A stretch of DNA of 64,000 bases from Modicisalibacter sp033446685 (GTDB lineage: Bacteria; Pseudomonadota; Gammaproteobacteria; Pseudomonadales; Halomonadaceae): positions 3,826 through 67,825 of the forward strand of contig NZ_JAWQLY010000016.1 of the NCBI RefSeq assembly GCF_033446685.1, given 5' to 3'. Position 1 is the first letter of the stretch, and each line of letters begins with the position of its first letter. The translations under genes were made by a program, and so were the position numbers. This document shows positions 61,371 through 64,000 of the stretch, in pieces. Below the pieces are notes generated by a model that did not search any database, had not been told where the DNA came from, and worked only from the letters and a program-made list of their open reading frames with translations.

Positions 61371-62585
61371 ATGGCGGTAGGCGAAGCAGTCTTCCCGCAA
61401 ATGCCAGCTATTGCCGGGATTCGGCTCGGCACGGCACGGGCGGGGATCAAGAAAGCAGGACGCCGCGACGTCCTGATAGTCGAAGTGCCGGAGCAGGCGC
61501 GAGTCGCCGGTGTCTTTACGCGCAACGCGTTCTGCGCCGCGCCGGTGCATGTCGCCAAACGCCATTTGCTGCATCGGGCGAGTCGCTACCTGCTGATCAA
61601 CACCGGCAACGCCAATGCCGGCACCGGCGCACAGGGCATGCAGGACGCCAATGCCTGTTGCGATGCCCTGGCGACACTCACCCATGTGGCCAGCCATAGT
61701 GTCCTGCCTTTCTCCACCGGGGTGATTGGCGAACGGCTACCCGTCGAGCGCATTTGCAACAGTCTTCCCGAGGCCTTGGCGAGTCTGGACGATTCGGCTG
61801 TCGCTTGGGAGCTTGCCGGGCAGACCATTTTGACCACCGATACGCGTCCCAAGGGGGCCACCGCGACGTGTTACGTCAATGATCAGAAGGTGACCATCAA
61901 CGGCATCGCCAAGGGTTCGGGTATGATCAAGCCGAACATGGCCACCATGCTGGCCTTTGTGGCTACCGATGCGGAAATCGAGACGACGTTGCTAGAGACA
62001 TTGTTGCGTGACAGCGTGGATCGCAGCTTCAACTGCATCACCGTCGACAGCGATACTTCAACCAACGATGCCTGCATGCTGATCGCCACTGGCGAAGGGC
62101 CGAGCATCGTCGGCCATGCGTCTCTCGCTGCGTTTCGCGAAGCGCTGGATGAGGTCACTGGGGAGCTTGCCCAGGCAATCATCCGTGACGGTGAGGGGGC
62201 GACCAAATTCGTCACGCTGGATGTGCAAGGGGCCAGATCTCGCGATGAGGCGTTGGACGTGGCTTTCACCGTGGCGCATTCACCCCTGGTCAAGACCGCC
62301 TTGTACGCCTCGGACGCCAATTGGGGGCGTATCCTGGCGGCGGTGGGCCGGGCGCCGGTCGAAGATTTCGATGTCGAGCGCGTGGTCATAGATTTGGGCG
62401 AAGTGCCGCTGGTAGAAGCGGGAGGGCGTGCTCCCGGCTACACCGAAGAGGCGGGAAGCGCGGTGATGGCCCGCGACGAGATAGGCATACGCATTGACCT
62501 GGGGCGCGGCGAAGCCGCAGCAACGGTTTGGACGTCCGATCTGTCTCATGACTACGTTTCGATCAACGCCGATTATCGTAGCTAA
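61371..62585 (+). CDS. argJ: Ornithine/glutamate N-acetyltransferase ArgJ
   Basis: Recycles the acetyl group from N-acetylornithine to glutamate in arginine synthesis. The 404-residue precursor self-cleaves before a threonine; the site here is A191-T192 in GMIKPNMATMLAF, which yields alpha and beta chains. Other motifs: KGATATCYVNDQ and TVDSDTSTNDACMLIATG. GGAGGCGAGGG precedes the ATG. The secA-argJ-mutT order is as in Pseudomonas. Mono- or bifunctionality cannot be told from sequence alone. Confidence 0.96.
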   Translation: MAVGEAVFPQMPAIAGIRLGTARAGIKKAGRRDVLIVEVPEQARVAGVFTRNAFCAAPVHVAKRHLLHRASRYLLINTGNANAGTGAQGMQDANACCDALATLTHVASHSVLPFSTGVIGERLPVERICNSLPEALASLDDSAVAWELAGQTILTTDTRPKGATATCYVNDQKVTINGIAKGSGMIKPNMATMLAFVATDAEIETTLLETLLRDSVDRSFNCITVDSDTSTNDACMLIATGEGPSIVGHASLAAFREALDEVTGELAQAIIRDGEGATKFVTLDVQGARSRDEALDVAFTVAHSPLVKTALYASDANWGRILAAVGRAPVEDFDVERVVIDLGEVPLVEAGGRAPGYTEEAGSAVMARDEIGIRIDLGRGEAAATVWTSDLSHDYVSINADYRS

Positions 62586-62661
62586 CATCGACCGAAGTTT
62601 TGGAATGAGCGAATTCTCTCGTGAATTCGTGTCAGTAACGCGACAAGGGTAATAAGGCAAC

Positions 62662-63609
62662 ATGATCAAGCGACGGGTGCACGTGGCGGCTGCCGCCATC
62701 TTCAGTGATGACGGCCAGGAAGTATTGCTTGCCAGGCGGCCCTCTACGGTCGATCAAGGCGGGCTATGGGAGTTTCCCGGTGGCAAGCTGGCTCCTTACG
62801 AGACCGGTTTCGTAGCCCTGCAACGCGAGCTCTACGAGGAGCTGGGGCTCACGATCGATCGAGCTCAGCCGTTGATCCGTGTCCACCACGAATACCCCGA
62901 CAAGCACATCCTGCTCGATGTCTGGCAGGTACGCGCCTTCAGCGGCGAGCCCTACGGGCGAGAGGGGCAGGCCGTGCGCTGGGTGAAGCTCGACGAGCTG
63001 TTCAATTATCCATTTCCGGCGGCCAACTTGCCTATCCTGCGGGCCGTGATGCTGCCCACCGAATACCTTATCAGTGCCGAAGAAGCCGAAGATGGGGTCT
63101 TTCTGAGCAAGCTGGAGCGGGCGCTGCAGGAAGACAACATTCGCCTCGTACAGCTGCGGGCCAAGAAGCTGGACCACGAAGCCTACGTGCAGCGTGCCGA
63201 GCAGGCGCTCGCCCTGTGCCGCCAGTACAAGGCTCGGTTGCTGCTCAATGGCGAGCCCGAATTGCTGGAGCGCATCGACGCCGATGGCATTCACCTGACC
63301 AGCGATCGCCTGATGACTCTCGATCGTCGGCCTATCGTGCAGGGTAAGTGGCTTTCTGCGTCGACCCATAATGCCGAGCAGCTCGATCAGGCCGCACACA
63401 TTGGCTGTGATTTCGTCACGCTTTCGCCGCTTCGCACGACCCCGACGCACCCCGATGCGACGCCTCTCGGCTGGCATGATTTTCAGCAACTGGTGGAGCC
63501 GGCCGGTATGCCGGTTTTTGCGCTTGGCGGCATGACCCGGCACGATGCCAACCATGCAAGGGCAGTTGGCGCTCAAGGCATCGCTTCGATACGTGATTTC
63601 TGGCGTTAG
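62662..63609 (+). CDS. mutT: MutT-type Nudix hydrolase fused to a thiamine-phosphate-synthase-like domain
   Basis: Residues 1-135 form a Nudix domain that should hydrolyse 8-oxo-dGTP and prevent A:T to C:G changes. The Nudix box is complete: G41 x5 E47 x7 R55-E-L-Y-E-E-L-G-L63. Residues about 140-315 match the ThiE/TenI (TMP synthase) barrel: VQLRAKKLDHEAYVQRAEQA, GIHLTSDRL, FVTLSPLRTTPTHPD and VFALGGMTRHDANHARAVGA. The family fusion is known in gammaproteobacteria; the second domain's function is not established. 76 nt after argJ. Confidence 0.94.
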   Translation: MIKRRVHVAAAAIFSDDGQEVLLARRPSTVDQGGLWEFPGGKLAPYETGFVALQRELYEELGLTIDRAQPLIRVHHEYPDKHILLDVWQVRAFSGEPYGREGQAVRWVKLDELFNYPFPAANLPILRAVMLPTEYLISAEEAEDGVFLSKLERALQEDNIRLVQLRAKKLDHEAYVQRAEQALALCRQYKARLLLNGEPELLERIDADGIHLTSDRLMTLDRRPIVQGKWLSASTHNAEQLDQAAHIGCDFVTLSPLRTTPTHPDATPLGWHDFQQLVEPAGMPVFALGGMTRHDANHARAVGAQGIASIRDFWR

Positions 63610-64000
63610 GGCTGAACCGATGGGCCCGAGACGAGTGCGCTGCATGCGATATTTTAGTGCCCGGTGCGCGCCAGAGGGACTAAACTGAAAAATATCCGAT
63701 GGATCCCTTGCGTTCGCCGCAGCAGATCCGTAAAGTACGCATCCGCTGCCGACGACGCACAGCGTCACCGGCGGTTTCTAGGAAGCAAGTGGTTGTTTCG
63801 TGAAGGGTTTTAGGAAATCGATCGAAAGATTTTGATGGCCGGAAACACTCGCAAGCACTACACTGTCCTCGCAGTTCGAGCCCTGCTCGACGCGCTGGTT
63901 TGAAAGCGCGGCGGATGCGATAGGCGCTTGACAGCGCGGCCCGGATCGGTAGAATACGCCTTCCTCGCAGGGCGCTGGCGAGCCACCCGATGGCGCGACG
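63610..64000. other. Non-coding 391 nt after mutT
   Basis: No credible ORF on either strand. It holds an imperfect hairpin after mutT (TTTAGT at 63653-63658 with ACTAAA at 63679-63684, extended by CCC/GGG), an AT-richer middle part (63780-63840) and a strong promoter at the right end. Composition and position fit an upstream regulatory region of a stable RNA operon beyond the edge. Confidence 0.6.
63928..63955 (+). promoter_or_regulatory. Strong sigma-70 promoter of rRNA-operon type
   Basis: TTGACA (perfect, 63928-63933), 16-nt GC-rich spacer, TAGAAT (63950-63955), then ACGCC. The TTGACAG...TAGAATnCGCC wording with a GC-rich start region is like rRNA operon promoters of pseudomonads. Reads rightward out of the window; 16S rRNA or another stable RNA is the expected target (inference). 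Confidence 0.7.

Overview
The window comes from the chromosome of a high-GC gammaproteobacterium. Gene content and order resemble Pseudomonas and the Oceanospirillales, and protein wording such as MreC, MurA, AlgW and the MutT/ThiE fusion best fits a halophile of the Halomonadaceae (Halomonas and relatives). The family-level assignment is inference, since no rRNA gene lies in the window. There are no insertion sequences, phage genes, tRNAs or CRISPR arrays. This is dense core genome in which almost every gene serves the cell envelope, cell division or protein quality control.

Layout. 1-9 kb: the end of gatC (minus strand), then mreB-mreC-mreD (rod-shape machinery), maf, rng (RNase G), the very large yhdP and tldD. 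10-14 kb: darP facing pmbA, two copies of a palindromic intergenic repeat, a 7-bp tandem repeat and mgtE. 14-21.5 kb, minus strand: a block read lptC-lptA-lptB-rpoN-hpf-ptsN-rapZ-ptsO behind kdsD-kdsC, joining LPS transport and Kdo synthesis to the nitrogen PTS and sigma-54. 21.6-28.6 kb, plus strand: mlaFEDCB (phospholipid retrograde transport), ibaG, murA, hisG, hisD, closed by a perfect 36-bp palindromic terminator. 28.6-36 kb: algW/degS-like protease, a Nif3-family gene, zapG, zapE, rplM-rpsI, sspA-sspB and dolP-diaA. 36.3-39.9 kb: yraN-lpoA on the minus strand, then rsmI and the RNase P RNA gene on the plus strand. 39.9-57.5 kb: the dcw cluster rsmH-ftsL-ftsI-murE-murF-mraY-murD-ftsW-murG-murC-ddlB-ftsQ-ftsA-ftsZ and lpxC. 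57.6-63.6 kb: dciA, a small secreted-protein gene, secA, argJ and mutT. The last bases hold a strong sigma-70 promoter of rRNA-operon type.

The most interesting feature lies just before secA. A 117-residue ORF encodes an Arg-rich protein with an N-terminal signal sequence that ends Arg-Arg-Gly-Pro-Pro, five codons before its stop. Codons 105-109 of this ORF can form a 13-bp uninterrupted RNA helix with the secA Shine-Dalgarno region. This is the architecture of E. coli SecM (a translation-arrest secretion monitor), but with an arrest-like motif closer to the R-A-P-P class, so it is a candidate unrelated or strongly diverged secA regulator. Other points of note are an apparent ATC start codon for mreC, a near-consensus sigma-54 promoter directly upstream of rpoN, an inverted repeat bracketing the putative ftsA promoter, and the absence of mraZ, hisC and petABC from their usual places.
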